A stretch of DNA of 64,000 bases from positions 6,425,111 through 6,489,110 of the forward strand of contig CM031603.1 of assembly GCA_018398815.1 (NCBI GenBank), written 5' to 3'. Source of the DNA: Conus ventricosus. Taxonomy: Eukaryota; Mollusca; Gastropoda; Neogastropoda; Conidae. A program made the position numbers and the translations under genes. Positions 40,401-54,497 of this stretch are shown here, in pieces (the first letter of the stretch is position 1; every line of letters begins with the position of its first letter). The notes beneath the pieces are model-generated. The model did no database searches and had not been told where the DNA came from. It was given only the letters and a program-made list of their open reading frames with translations.

Positions 40401-41560
40401 GAGCGTTGAGTTTACAGTGTCGAAAATCACCACATACAATGTGTTCACTGCATTCATTGGCGTTTAAATAGGTCAGAATACAAGAGCATGTTTCCAGCTT
40501 TTCTTCAGTCTTTTTTTTTTTTTTTTTTTTTTTAGTACGATGTGTTTTAAATCAATTAGAATCGAAGTTTTTATGAGGCTTCTTACAAGTGTTGTCTTTC
40601 CAACATCATTGCTTTAAAAAAAATACAGAAAAAACAACGCATTAACGAGGCGCTAGAAAGGCAGTTCTCTCCTGCATTCATTGGTGTATCAAGCTAAGCG
40701 ATTGGTTGAGTACTCGAAAGCGCAAGCCAATCAAAGCGAAGGTATCAAATGCAAACCTTCACTCCCTGTCCACGATTTCAACAATGGCGGATCGAAGCCA
40801 AGGTCTGACAATGAGTTGAATGCGCTAATCGTTTTTGAATTGCAAGACGCACTTGGTAAGATAACGCATATAATAACAAACCAGAACATTAATGAAACGA
40901 TTCGATTGTTTTATTTCGCTTAATACTGTGCCAGTGTTGAGTTATTTTGTTCGTAATTCAGCTAGTGTTAGTCAAGATTAAACAGGTCGGAAACGGCTAA
41001 CACATTGCGCCGTTCGAAGCGATCGTATTTTTGTAGAAGATAAACTGATGAAAAAAGATATCAGTAATGGGCTTTACTTATGTCGATTCCCGTATTTCTG
41101 AACGGGTTACTGATTCCATTACACGATTACACAGAAAATCGTAGTTAAAAGCATAGTAAAATTCATGAACAGTAAACACGATATGGTGAGTTACAGAGAA
41201 GCTAAGAATAGACGAGGGTGTGATGCTTCTGAAATCGGAAAAATCCGCAAATAAGCCGCATCGTTGTTTAAGCCGCAGGGTTTAAAGCTGGGGAAAAAAG
41301 TCGCGGCTTATAGTCCGAACTTTACGGTAAATGATCACACAATATCAAATTTGAAGTTGGTGCACACAAAGTCAGTAACTGCATCAAACACTTTAAAGTT
41401 CAGTCTCATATAACAGAGATCAACTTGTGGAATCAGCACATTTTGAAAGTCACAATATCCAAATTTTGATAAATGAGAAACTTGTGGAATCAGCACATAC
41501 TGAAAGTCAAATTTTGAAGTTCCTAAATTATAATAAACACTGAAATACAGGATTTCACAA

Positions 41561-41610
<50 letters not shown>

Positions 41611-44600
41611 CTTGGTCATTTGGGTGTTTGGGTGTTGGAGGCATTAAAGAAACATAGCAAGGAACTCTGTTTCTTCTTGCTGCTTGCATTGTCTGCACTG
41701 TCTTTGCCATCCACCTTCTTGCTTACTCGAATTTCAACCCTATCTTTGCTGTTTCCTTGCTTTCTCCCGTCTGGCTTTCACACTCTATAATTTTTATTTC
41801 ATTCTCATCCACCTTCTTGCTGACAACTTGACTTTGATTAGTTTGAACCCTATCTTTTTCCTTGCTGCCTCCCGCCTGGCTTGCACTCTCCACATTTTCT
41901 ATATCACCTCTTTTTACCCCACAGGATTGCAATGTTCTATCCTGGCACGTTTTACTGCTGCTAAAGTGTCTTCAGTGACCTTTCTTGTAGTTCCACTCAG
42001 CGCCTTGACGTTTGACGCGTGCTTCGCGGAACGAATGCGATCCTCAAGAGCTTTCTTCCCGCGACCACCGTAACACTTCCCTTAAGCACAGTTTGCACCA
42101 AGCTAAACCTGGTGCAATAACTTTGCGAAGAAAGTCTCCAATGACTTCTTCGTCAACTTTCTGAAGCGTCCACTCCCATTTCCACTTGTTTTTAATTGCA
42201 GATTCGTCAAAGATCGACCCGCATGAACAATGTCTGCACGCTCCGCCATTTTGTTTTTTTCTGGAAGTCCGACCGGAAACTTCTTCCAAGAATAATCAGG
42301 GGCCATAACTTGTGCGCAGTTGCTATGAACGCTTGCAAGCCGATCACGGATACCTTGCTCCTGTCAGTTTATTTTATTTTTTTTTGACAAACCGAAATCG
42401 CGGAATTCCGCCCAGACGCGGAACGTTTTAAGCCCTGAAACATATTATGGCAGGAAAACTTGAAGAAAAAAAAAGAGAGAGAAAATGACCATGACTTCTT
42501 AAAGCCTTCTTAACCGTCTTTAGTATGCATTTACCCGAGTTTAGTTACGCCGAAAACCCATCGGCAAGGTAAGTAACTCTGTAATTTGAACATAGTTACC
42601 CAATTTAAAAATTAATTTAAAAGACAGGAAAGGAAATAGTGAAATGAAAATAATTTAAAAAATTCCTACTAATATATATGTTGCTATATCATAAGTTTGA
42701 AGAATATCATATGAGCCATTTACTCGGGGAAAAAAAAAAATCTTCAGAACGTTCTTCCGAATCATACCTGGAACATCATCCTAGTCGAAATCTAGGTCAC
42801 TCTAAACTTCATTACCCAGCACTTTCACTAAGTCTTATGCCGTAAATCCTACAAATCACAGTATCTTCATCACTAAATCTCGTTATAGAACGGCAGAAAT
42901 CAAGGTTAGCGATGGCGAAAAACAGCATTTCGACCACAAAACTTTAAAAATTCGTAACTCGAGAACTACGGCACGTATCAACTCGCGGTTTTTTGCAAAC
43001 GGAAGTAAATGGCCACAGGAAGAAGGAAGTCACATTCTCACGAGACTTCCTTTTCTACGAGAAATATGGCGGCGCCCATTGTTGCCACGTGTTTTACCGG
43101 GCGCTGGCAGTTGCTCAGCGTTTTGGCCATGTGATTTCCGGTTGGGCGCTAGCGGGTTCTCGCCTGTCAAGAGGGTTAAAGCAAGCACACACACACACAC
43201 ACGCATACACAGATTCACCCGAGTACCCTATACATCAGCTAACAAATACATCCATACTCAGAACTTTGCCTGTCTAATCTACTATGCTCAGCACAGCCAA
43301 TGATCACACCTTAAAGACAGGAATCAAACAATGAAACCTATTCAACCATCAGGACGACGGGACAAACAGCGAAACTCACGTGTAGGTGAGATCAAACTTG
43401 AGGTGAAAGGGACAGGGCGTCATGAACAGGTGGTCAAACTGCTCGCCTGCCACACATCTGACTGCCAGTTCTGCCTCTGACAGACCTGTCACACACAGGA
43501 CACATGGCATTGAATCCATCAACACACCTGTCACACACAGGACACATGGCACTGAATCCATCAACACACCTGTCACACACAGGACACATGGCACTGAATC
43601 CATCAACACACCTGCCACACACAGGACACATGGCACTGAATCCATCAACACACCTGTCACACACAGGACACATGACACTGAATCCATCAACACACCTGTC
43701 ACACACAGGACACATGGCACTGAATCCATCAACACATCTGTCACACACAGGACACATGGCACTGAATCCATCAACACACCTGTCACACACAGGACACATG
43801 GCACTGAATCCATCAACACACAGGACACATGGCACTGAATCCATCAACACACCTGTCACACACAGGACACATGGCACTGAATCCATCAACACACCTGTCA
43901 CACACAGGACACATAGCACTGAATCCATCAACACACCTGTCACACACAGGACACATAGCACTGAATCCCATCAACACACCTGTCACACACAGGACACATA
44001 GCACTAAATCCATCAACACACCTGTCACACACAGGACACATAGCACTGAATCCATCAACACACCTGTCACAGGTGGCACTCATCTGTCTACATACCTGTC
44101 ACACATGGCAGTCAATCTCTCAAACACCTGTCACACATGGCAGTCAATCGCTAAACACACCTGTCACACATGGCAGTCAACCATTAAACATACCTGTCAC
44201 ACATGGCAGTCAATCTCTCAACACACCTGTCACACATGGCAGTCAATCGCTAAACACACCTGTCACACATGGCAGTCAATCATTAAACATACCTGTCACA
44301 CATGGCAGTCAATCGCTAAACACACCTGTCACATGCAGGACACACAGCACTAAATCCATCTACACACTTGCCACACATGGCAGTCAATATCTCAACACAT
44401 CCGTGACACATGGCAGTCAGTTTTCAAAAACACTGTCACACACAGGACACATAGCACTGAATCTGTCAACACATCTGTCACACATGGCAGTCAATCTAAC
44501 AACACATCTGTAACACATGGCAGTCAAACTACCAACACATCTGTCACACATGACAGTCAGTCTACCAACACATCCATCACACATGGCAGTCAATCTACCA

Positions 44601-47600
44601 ACACATCTGTCACACATGACAGTCAGTCTACCAACACATCTGTCACACATGGCAGTCAATCTACCAACACACCTGTCACACATGGCAGTCAATCTACCAA
44701 CACACCTGTCACACATGGCAGTCAATCTACCAACACATCTGTCACACATGACAGTCAGTCTACCAACACACCTGTCACACATGGCAGTCAATCTACCAAC
44801 ACACCTGTCACATATGGCAGTCGAACTGCCAATACACCTGTCATACATGCAGTCAATCTGCCAATACAACTGTCACACCTGGCAGTCCATCTGTGAGCAT
44901 ACCTGTCGTAAATGGCACTCAATCTCTCAACACAGCTGGCAGTCACTTTGCAAATTGATCATTTGTCCCCGAAACCCTTGGACGAAGGTGCTGATCTCCA
45001 CATTTAACAGGGGAAAAGGAAGAAGCATTCCACTTACTCTGCTGTAGAGTCCTTTGGTCATGCCCAGGGCCAGGTTGACGTAGCCACTGACATCGACAAA
45101 CACCACGTCAAACTCCTGCAGAAACTGGTCCAACGTGGGTCGCCCTCCCTTGCCCGCCTCGGGGCACAGCACTATGGGGTTCTCCAGCCACCGAGATCGG
45201 CCTGGAGGACAGGGAAAACTCTGCAGTGATTCAACAGGAACGAACTCTACAGAAAGCTTGGCAAGAAACAAGACACGAGAGAAGAAGCCACTGCATGCAC
45301 GTGTTTGGGGCTTGACTCCTTACCCCTAAGAGGGCCAGACTACACCCAGTTTAGACGTCCTGGATGCTCTTCTACTGTCACCTGTCTTTGTGATAACAGG
45401 CAGATAAAACAACAGTCCCCCCCTTTATTCAACCTCCATGGTAATTACTGGACTTTCGTCTGGAAGCCAGATTCCTTCCAGCTGCTGGCTAAACTGGCCT
45501 ATTTCTCATTCTTGTAAATAAGGATACTCACTCTGGCCCCCGTAATGAAACAACAAGACCAGCTTCCATCTTCTGTTGTTAGTATGACCCCTTCACTTGG
45601 CACACACAGATCACATGCCCCTGGAACACACAGGGAACCTGCCCCTGGAACAAACAGGGAACCTGCCCTGGAACACACAGGGAACCTGCCCCTGGAACAC
45701 ACAGGGAACCTGCCCCTGGAACACACAGGGAACCTGCCCCTGGAACAAACAGGGAACCTGCCCCTGGAACAAACAGGGAACCTGCCCCTGGAACAAACAG
45801 GGAACCTGCCCCTGTCCAGCCATAACACAAAAAACAACAAGCTGCATGTCACCATGAGGTTAATTGGTGGTTTACCTCATGGTGACATGGCATTAATTGG
45901 TGGTATGCCTCATAATGACATGGCATTAATTGGTGGTTTGCCTCATGATCACTTGGCATTAATTGGTGGTTTGCCTCATGATCACTTGACATTAATTGGT
46001 GGTTTGCCTCATGATCACTTGGCATTAATTGGTGGTTTGCCTCATGATACTTGGCATTAATTGGTGGTTTGCCTCATAGTGACATGGCATTAATTGGTGG
46101 TTTGCCTCATGATACACGGCATTAATTGGTGGTTTGCCTCATGGTGACATGGCATTAATTGGTGGTTTGCCTCATGGTGATATGACATTAATTGGTGGTT
46201 TGCCTCATGTGGATATGACATTAATTGGTGGTTTGCCTCATGGACACGGTTATTGTGGTTTGCTCATGGTGAACAATATTGGTGGTTTGCCTCATGGTGA
46301 TATGACATTAATTGGTGGTTTGCCTCATGTGACATGGCATTAATTGGTGGTTTGCCTCATGGTGACATGGCATTAATTGGTGGTTTGCCTCATGGTGACA
46401 TGCATTAATTGGTGGTTTGCCTCATGTGATATGACATTAATTGGTGGTTTGCCTCATGGTGACTATGGCATTAATTGGTGGTTTGCCTCATGGTGAATGC
46501 CATTAATTGGTGGTTTGCCTCATGTGACACGACATTATTGGGGTTGCCCATGTGATAATTGGTGGTTTGCCTCATGGTATATGCATTAATTGGTGGTTTG
46601 CCTCATGTGACATGCATTAATTGTGGTTTGCCTCATGGTGACATGCATTAATTGGTGGTTTGCCTCATGGTGAATGCCATTAATTGGTGGTTTGCCTCAT
46701 GGTGATATGACATTAATTGGTGGTTTGCCTCATGGTGACATGGCATTAATTGGTGGTTTGCCTTACGATGACATGCCATTATTGGTGATTTGCCTTATGG
46801 TGACATGGCATTAATTGGTGATTTACCTCATGATGACATGGCATTAATTGGTGGCTTGCCTCATGGTGGCTTGGCATTAAATGCTCCCTGTACACTGCTG
46901 GTGTGGGTGCAGTGTCACCGAAGTGGCATGGAAGATAAAGCAGCAGCAGAAAAAAAGAAAAGAAACAAGAACGGGTCTAACTGAGATCAAAAGAAGAGGA
47001 GAGCAGAGCGACTCACTGAGGTGCAGCAGCAGCAGTCTCAGCACGTGGTAGCCGTTCATGGAGGGCAGCACCACCCCTTCCCTCACCAAGTGGCACGCAA
47101 ACATCGACAACACAAACCCACTCAAGCTCCCAAATCCCTGAAACAAAGCCCATGCACATTGTCCCTGAGGTCTGTTGAATCAGTCCCCGAGTTTGTCCAT
47201 GAAACACAGCCCTGGTGTAGCCCCTAACAATCAGTTGGCCTGTAAGAAATATTTGAACTGTCCCCAAAAGCCCTGAAATGTTGAAAAAGGCAATTTTTAC
47301 TTCAAGTATGTTGAATCAGTGTGCATATATTGTTCTCAAATGATATGATTTTGATGGCTTGACATGTCCTCCTCACACAGTACAGTCTTATGGAAAGTTT
47401 TCTGTCAAACAGAAAAGCTGTTTGGTTTTATAACAGAAACAATCCTGACCCATTATTACACACACACTCACACATGCAGACACACACACACACACATACA
47501 TTCACTGATGAGTACGGTGCAAGACTGTACAACTATAGAGTTTGAATGTACAGGGTCAAACACATCCTTGTCTTTGTCTTCCAAACACCATTATTATGCT

Positions 47601-50600
47601 GCACTGCACTGTATCATTGTCTGTGTGTCTTATAGCACACTGTGCACTGTGTCATTGTCTGGTGTGCTTATAGCACACTGACAGCACACTAAATCATTCA
47701 GCATGATGCCCTGCACAATCTTCATGTATACTGATGGCCATGCTCATAATGAGAACCTGCAAACATTTGCATTCTTTATAGCAGGGAGACCCAGTTCATG
47801 TCCTCCTCTGCTGAAGTGTAGTATACATCATTATCATCACCATCGACATCATCACCCAGACCAGGGCAGCTGGATTTACTGTTGGAGTCTTTCTGATCAA
47901 CTCTCACATCATCTAAGGACTCTGGTCTGCTTATGAGGCTTCTTCCCTTTGACAGTGTTTTTCTGATCAACTCTCACATCATCTAAGGACACTGGTCTAC
48001 TTAGGACACTTCTTCCCTTTGACGGTGTTTTTTCTGATCAACTCTCACATCATATAAGGACACTGGTCTACTTAGGACACTCTTCCCTTTGACAGTGTTT
48101 TTCTGATCAACTCTCACATCATATAAGACTCTGGCCTACTTAGGACACTTCTTCCCTTTGACAGTGTCTTTCTGATCAACTCTCACATCATCTAAGGACA
48201 CTGGTCTACTTAGGACACTCTTCCCTTTGACAGTGTTTTTCTGATCAACTCTGACATCATCTAAGGACACTGGTCTACTTAGGACACTTCTTCCCTTTGA
48301 CAGTGTCTTTCTGATCAACTCTCACATCATCTAAGGACACTGGTCTACTTAGGACACTTCTTCCCTTTGACAGTGTTTTTCTGATCAACTCTCACATCAT
48401 CTAAGGACACTGGTCTACTTAGGACACTTCTTCCCTTTGACAGTGTCTTTCTGATCAACTCTCACATCACTAAGGACACTGGTCTCTTAGGACACTTCTT
48501 CCCTTGACAGTGTCTTTCTGATCAACTCTCACATCATCTAAGGACACTGGTCTACTTAGGACACTTCTTCCCTTTGACAGTGTCTTCTGATCAACTCTCA
48601 CATCATCTAAGGACACTGGTCCTACTTAGGACACTTCTTCCCCTTGACAGTGTTATTTCCAAGCCGAAGCTTTGCCATCCAGACTACTCACTCAATCCAG
48701 TACACAAAACATAATTATTCATGTCCTGAGTACACAGATGTGATAATTGGAGTGAACAAATATTTCTTGAGCTGTTATACTAACTCCAAATAATTTCCTT
48801 TAGTTAAGAGGATTGCATCTTATGGAACAGATTACCAACTAACATCAGAAGAATAAAACAAAACAAACCCCCCCCCCCCCCAAAAAAAAAAAAAAAAAAA
48901 AAAAACCCAACCCAACAACAAGCAAACAACAAAACCAGCAACAACACATTTGAAAATCCTGTTCATGTATGGAAAGACCTAAGGCACACATTTGAGAACC
49001 CTGTTCATGTATGGAAAGACCTAAGGCACACATTTGAAAATCCTGTTCATGTATGGAAAGACCTAAGGCACACATTTGAGAACCCTGTTCATGTATGGAA
49101 AGACCTAAGGCACACATTTGAGAACCCTGATCATGTATGGAAAGACCTAAGGCACACATTTGAGAACCCTGTTCATGTAAGAAAGACCTAAGGCATACAG
49201 TGTAACAAACAAAGCGTCAAAAAGCCCAGAGATTATATACAGACTACCTTGCACATAATGGTTAAAAAAACATACAAGAGAGGCTTTTAAAAGCCTGATG
49301 GCTAGTTCAATTAAATGTTAAGTATCAAAAACAATGTGTAAAATGATCATTTTCCCTTATATTGCTGATTATTTATGTCAAGACAGAAGTATTGTCTCAC
49401 CTTCCACATACCCAGACTTAATTAAAATCTGTCCAAATGGTTCAAAAGTTATGACGTTTTTCTAACCTTGTTGGTGGATATGACATTTATCATGAACCGC
49501 ACCTGACAGATTGGCATTTTTCTGAGTCTAAAAGATTATTTATACCATGAAACCGAATTCAACCAGTGAGAAAAATTAGTGCAGAAACACACAAACAGGA
49601 GTCAAACTGCAGAAACCAACACCCTTCAACAGCACGTTCTGGGCCTGTAGTGCCCTCAATAGACATGATATGGCCCTCAGAAACCAACACCCTTCAACAG
49701 CAGCGTTCTGGGCCTGTAGTGCCCTCAATATTATTATAATGACATGATATGGCCCTCAGGCCAATTTTGATCTTTTTTAATTGGTGATTTTTTCAAACTT
49801 TGACATGAACATATTTTCTTGAATAAAGGAAATTAAGCTTGAAATTTGGGACACAGCTTTTCCAGGTGCTGGGTATTTAAGACTGGATTTGTCAGTGAAG
49901 CAAAATATGATTTTGGAATGGCTAAAAACATGTCATATTTACTTTCCGGATCATTTGCAACAACCTGCATATATCTCCATAACTTCATATCTAATGAAGA
50001 TATTCATTTGCATTTTTTTTAATGTTAGTTTTGTAAAGTTGTATAAGAATATAAGAAAAAGTAACGTATTTCTCACTTTAAAAATTCTAGCTGCCGCTAC
50101 CTACTAGATCTAGTTGCATTCAGTCTGTATCATTCTAATTAGATCAACCCTTTCCCTCGTTCTGACCAACCCCCTCACAAACCACACGGACTACTGACCA
50201 CATCAAGCTCTCGCTGATGCGCCCAGATCTTGAGCAGAGCCACAGCGTCCTGCACCTGGGGAAGGCCACCCAGATGCTCCGACACAAAACTGGCATTGGC
50301 TTCGTAGCACACGTCTTGAAGAATGGAGGTGTTGTACACTGGGTGGATGGCAAGGAGCTTCCATCATCTGGCACGAGAATCAACAAAAAATGGATCATCT
50401 GTTTTGAGGCAAGAGAATCAACGAATCATCTGTTTTGAGGCAAGAGAATCAACGAATCATCTGTTTTGAGGCATGAGCATCAACGAATCATCTGTTTTGA
50501 GGCAAGAGAATCAACGAATCATCTGTTTTGAGGTAAGAGAATCAACGAATCATCTGTTTTGAGGCAAGAGAATCAACGAATCATCTGTTTTGAGGCATGA

Positions 50601-51224
50601 GAATCAACGAATCATCTGTGTTGAGGCAAGAGAATCAACGAATCATCTGTTTTGAGGCAAGAGAATCAACGAATCATCTGTTTTGAGGCAAGAGAATCAA
50701 CAAATCATCTGTTCTGAGGCATGAGAATCAACGAATCATCTGTTTTGAGGCATGAGAATCAACAAATCATCTGTTTTGAGGCAAGATAATCAATGAATCA
50801 TCTTTTTTAAGGCATGGAAATTGAGCAGTCACTTCTTCTGTGGGAAGAAAATAACAGTGATTTTTGTTGTTTATCCAGGTGAAATGCAAAAGTGAAAACT
50901 TTAAGAAGCACAATTTTGCACTTGAATCATCACGGTCTTGGTCATGAATTTCAGGTGGGAAACGACCGTTTCCACTAGACCATATCGACTTCATCAACAT
51001 CAATCTCTGATAATATTGGCAATAAACAAATTTTGTCAGATTGCATTTGTATAAGAGGTCTTCCTTATTGCAACAACAATAAACCCCATAGCATTTTAAC
51101 CTGGCTTTAACTAGTCCATCACCCTGGTCATTAAATCCTTACGTTTCTCTACCTCTGCCAAACACAATAATGGTGATCAGTGGTAGGTTAAGGGAGGGAA
51201 ACACAAAGGGATATGGATAATCTG

Positions 51225-51304
<80 letters not shown>

Positions 51305-51347
51305 GAGACAGAGACAGACAGACAGGCAGACAAATATGTGAGGAGAC

Positions 51348-51382
<35 letters not shown>

Positions 51383-54345
51383 GACAGAGAGAGAAAGACA
51401 CAGAGAGAGAGAGAGACAGAGAGCTCTAGATGAACTGTCTTGGCAGTTGCTGGGATAATCATCTTCAGTAGTCCATAACTCAGGAGACTGAAAACAGCAT
51501 CAGTGAGGGATGAGGGCAAGGAGAGGTGGTGGAAGGGAAGTCATGGGGTGAGAGGATGTAGGGAACACCAGGACAGTATGGGAAACTGCAAGTGAGAAGC
51601 CAGCCGACTCCAGTCTTGCAGAACTGTTGGATTCCACTGACTGCCTCGTCACGTGTGTACCTAAACTAAAAACAGTTCTGATCAGTTCAGCCTGATTACG
51701 GCTGACTGAGGCCGGTTACTCTAGTATGGAAAGAATTCATCCTCAGAAGATAAGATAAGATAAGATAATGTTGCTTATAGCCCAGCCGACCGCAAAGGGC
51801 CACATCAGGGCTGTCACCACGTTAAAATCAACTCACCAGTACCCGTTCAGTGCCTCACAATAGTACAAACAAAGGGTGTTCCCAGGTGCCGGGGGAAATC
51901 TCATGATTTGGGGGTCATAATTAACAAAAAATTCTAGCTCAGAAACTACAAAAGATAGAAAAATGAAATCTATATCATTTTTGAAGGAAATTGAATGAAG
52001 ATTTTGAATCTGGGCTTCTTTTGTTTTAATTTTGATAATACAAAAGTATTTAGGCTTGTAGATTTGGATAGATTTTTTTGCACGATCAAAAACATATGTA
52101 TTTACCACATCCAAACAAGAACACACAGCAAAAAAGTTGAAAATAAAGTTTGTATTGTCACACTACACCTGTAAATGAAAGTAAAACAGTTTGGAAGTCT
52201 ATCAAGACGCTCACACTCGATGCAGACTGACCAGTCCACGACCACGCCCCCCCCCCTCCCCACCACACCCCCTTGCTCAACTTCAACCCTCTCTTTCACT
52301 CCTCATCTTCCCCTACCTTTTCGTCTGCACCGTGTCACGCCGCGAGCAGGCCACGATCCCCTCTCGCACTGATTTCACATCACTGGACACCAGCACGCAG
52401 TGCAGAGTACACACTTGGCTGGCTCGTTCGACTGACGCTGTCAGCTGAACACACACTGAGAGGTCACAGAGCCCTACTCAATAACTGACGAATATGGTCG
52501 GCAATTCCACCACTATCATCATCTCACCTTCATGCTCGAGTTAGTCGTTGAATAAAAGATTATTGTGTTTGTCAAAAATCATCAGCAGAGCCTGCTCAGC
52601 TGTGTAAATACGTTGACTTGGTCGCTGGGCTTGTCAGGTTGCGCCGCCATGTTTGCAAGCGAGACACGAAGTGCTGGCTGGTCACCCAGTCAGTGATAAG
52701 AATAAATGGGCTTTCCCCTCACGTGTGGTCATTTACATATTATTTTAAGACTACAGACATATAAGGCTTTCTACGCAAACTCTATTTGAGTCCGTTGATA
52801 GAAATAGTAACGAATGAAAACTCAAGAAAAATGCATGACGTCAGGGGACTGCCATAGGCACATGGAAAGCACTTTATTTCCGCGTCACTGACTGACTAAA
52901 GGCGCTCAACGGCATTACCCTTTGACATGAACATATTTTCTTGAATAAAGGAAATTAAGCTTGAAATTTGGGACACAGCTTTTCCAGGTGCTGGGTATTT
53001 AAGACTGGATTTGTCAGTGAAGCAAAATATGATTTTGGAATGGCTAAAAACATGTCATATTTTACTTTCCGGATCATTTGCAACAACCTGCATATATCTC
53101 CATAACTTCATATCTAATGAAGATATTCATTTGCATTTTTTTTAATGTTAGTTTTGTAAAGTTGTATAAGAATATAAGAAAAAGTAACGTATTTCTCACT
53201 TTAAAAATTCTAGCTGCCGCTACCTACTAGATCTAGTTGCATTCAGTCTGTATCATTCTAATTATGATCACCTTCCATCGTTCTGACCAACCCCCTCACA
53301 AACCACACGGACTACTGACCACATCAAGCTCTCGCTGATGCGCCCAGATCTTGAGCAGAGCCACAGCGTCCTGCACCTGGGGAAGGCCACCCAGATGCTC
53401 CGACACAAAACTGGCATTGGCTTCGTAGCACACGTCTTGAAGAATGGAGGTGTTGTACACTGGGGTGGATGGCAAGGAGCTTCCTCATCTGGCACGAGAA
53501 TCAACAAAAAATGGATCATCTGTTTTGAGGCAAAGAGAATCAACGAATCATCTGTTTTGAGGCAAGAGAATCAACGAATCATCTGTTTTGAGGCATGAGC
53601 ATCAACGAATCATCTGTTTTGAGGCAAGAGAATCAACGAATCATCTGTTTTGAGGTAAGAGAATCAACGAATCATCTGTTTTGAGGCAAGAGAATCAACG
53701 AATCATCTGTTTTGAGGCATGAGAATCAACGAATCATCTGTGTTGAGGCAAGAGAATCAACGAATCATCTGTTTTGAGGCAAGAGAATCAACGAATCATC
53801 TGTTTTGAGGCAAGAGAATCAACAAATCATCTGTTTTTGAGGCATGAGAATCAACGAATAATCTGTTTTGAGGCATGAGAATCAACAAATCATCTGTTTT
53901 GAGGCAAGATAATCAATGAATCATCTTTTTTAAGGCATGGAAATTGAGCAGTCACTTCTTCTGTGGGAAGAAAATAACAGTGATTTTTGTTGTTTATCCA
54001 GGTGAAATGCAAAAGTGAAAACTTTAAGAAGCACAATTTTGCACTTGAATCATCACGGTCTTGGTCATGAATTTCAGGTGGGAACGACCGTTTCCACTAG
54101 ACCATATCGACTTCATCAACAATCTCTGATAATATTGGCAATAAACAAATTTTGTCAGATTGCATTTGTATAAGAGGTCTTCCTTATTAACAACAACAAT
54201 AAACCCCATAGCATTTTAACCTGGCTTTAACTAGTCCATCACCCTGGTCATTAAATCCTTACGTTTCTCTACCTCTGCCAAACACAATAATGGTGATCAG
54301 TGGTAGGTTAAGGGAGGGAAACACAAAGGGATATGGATAATCTGT

Positions 54346-54423
<78 letters not shown>

Positions 54424-54466
54424 GAGACAGAGACAGACAGACAGGCAGACAAATATGTGAGGAGAC

Positions 54467-54497
<31 letters not shown>

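Larger units (their letters stand above)
39915..42437 (-). mobile_element. hAT-like DNA transposon relic, with a second element nested inside
   Basis: Starts cagggcttaaaac and ends gttttaagccctg. Flanks aaacaatt / aaacatat agree at 6 of 8. Subterminal ggggggtccgggggcatgc. Minus-strand piece with [15 protein letters not shown] and WCKLCLREV near 42044-42289 is family-related to 18611-18919. Interrupted by the element at 40249-41327. Confidence 0.78.

Noticed and set aside
43422..45047. Long open frames with repeated [18 protein letters not shown] peptides
   Set aside because: They are translations of the 40- and 35-bp minisatellites; no evidence of expression.
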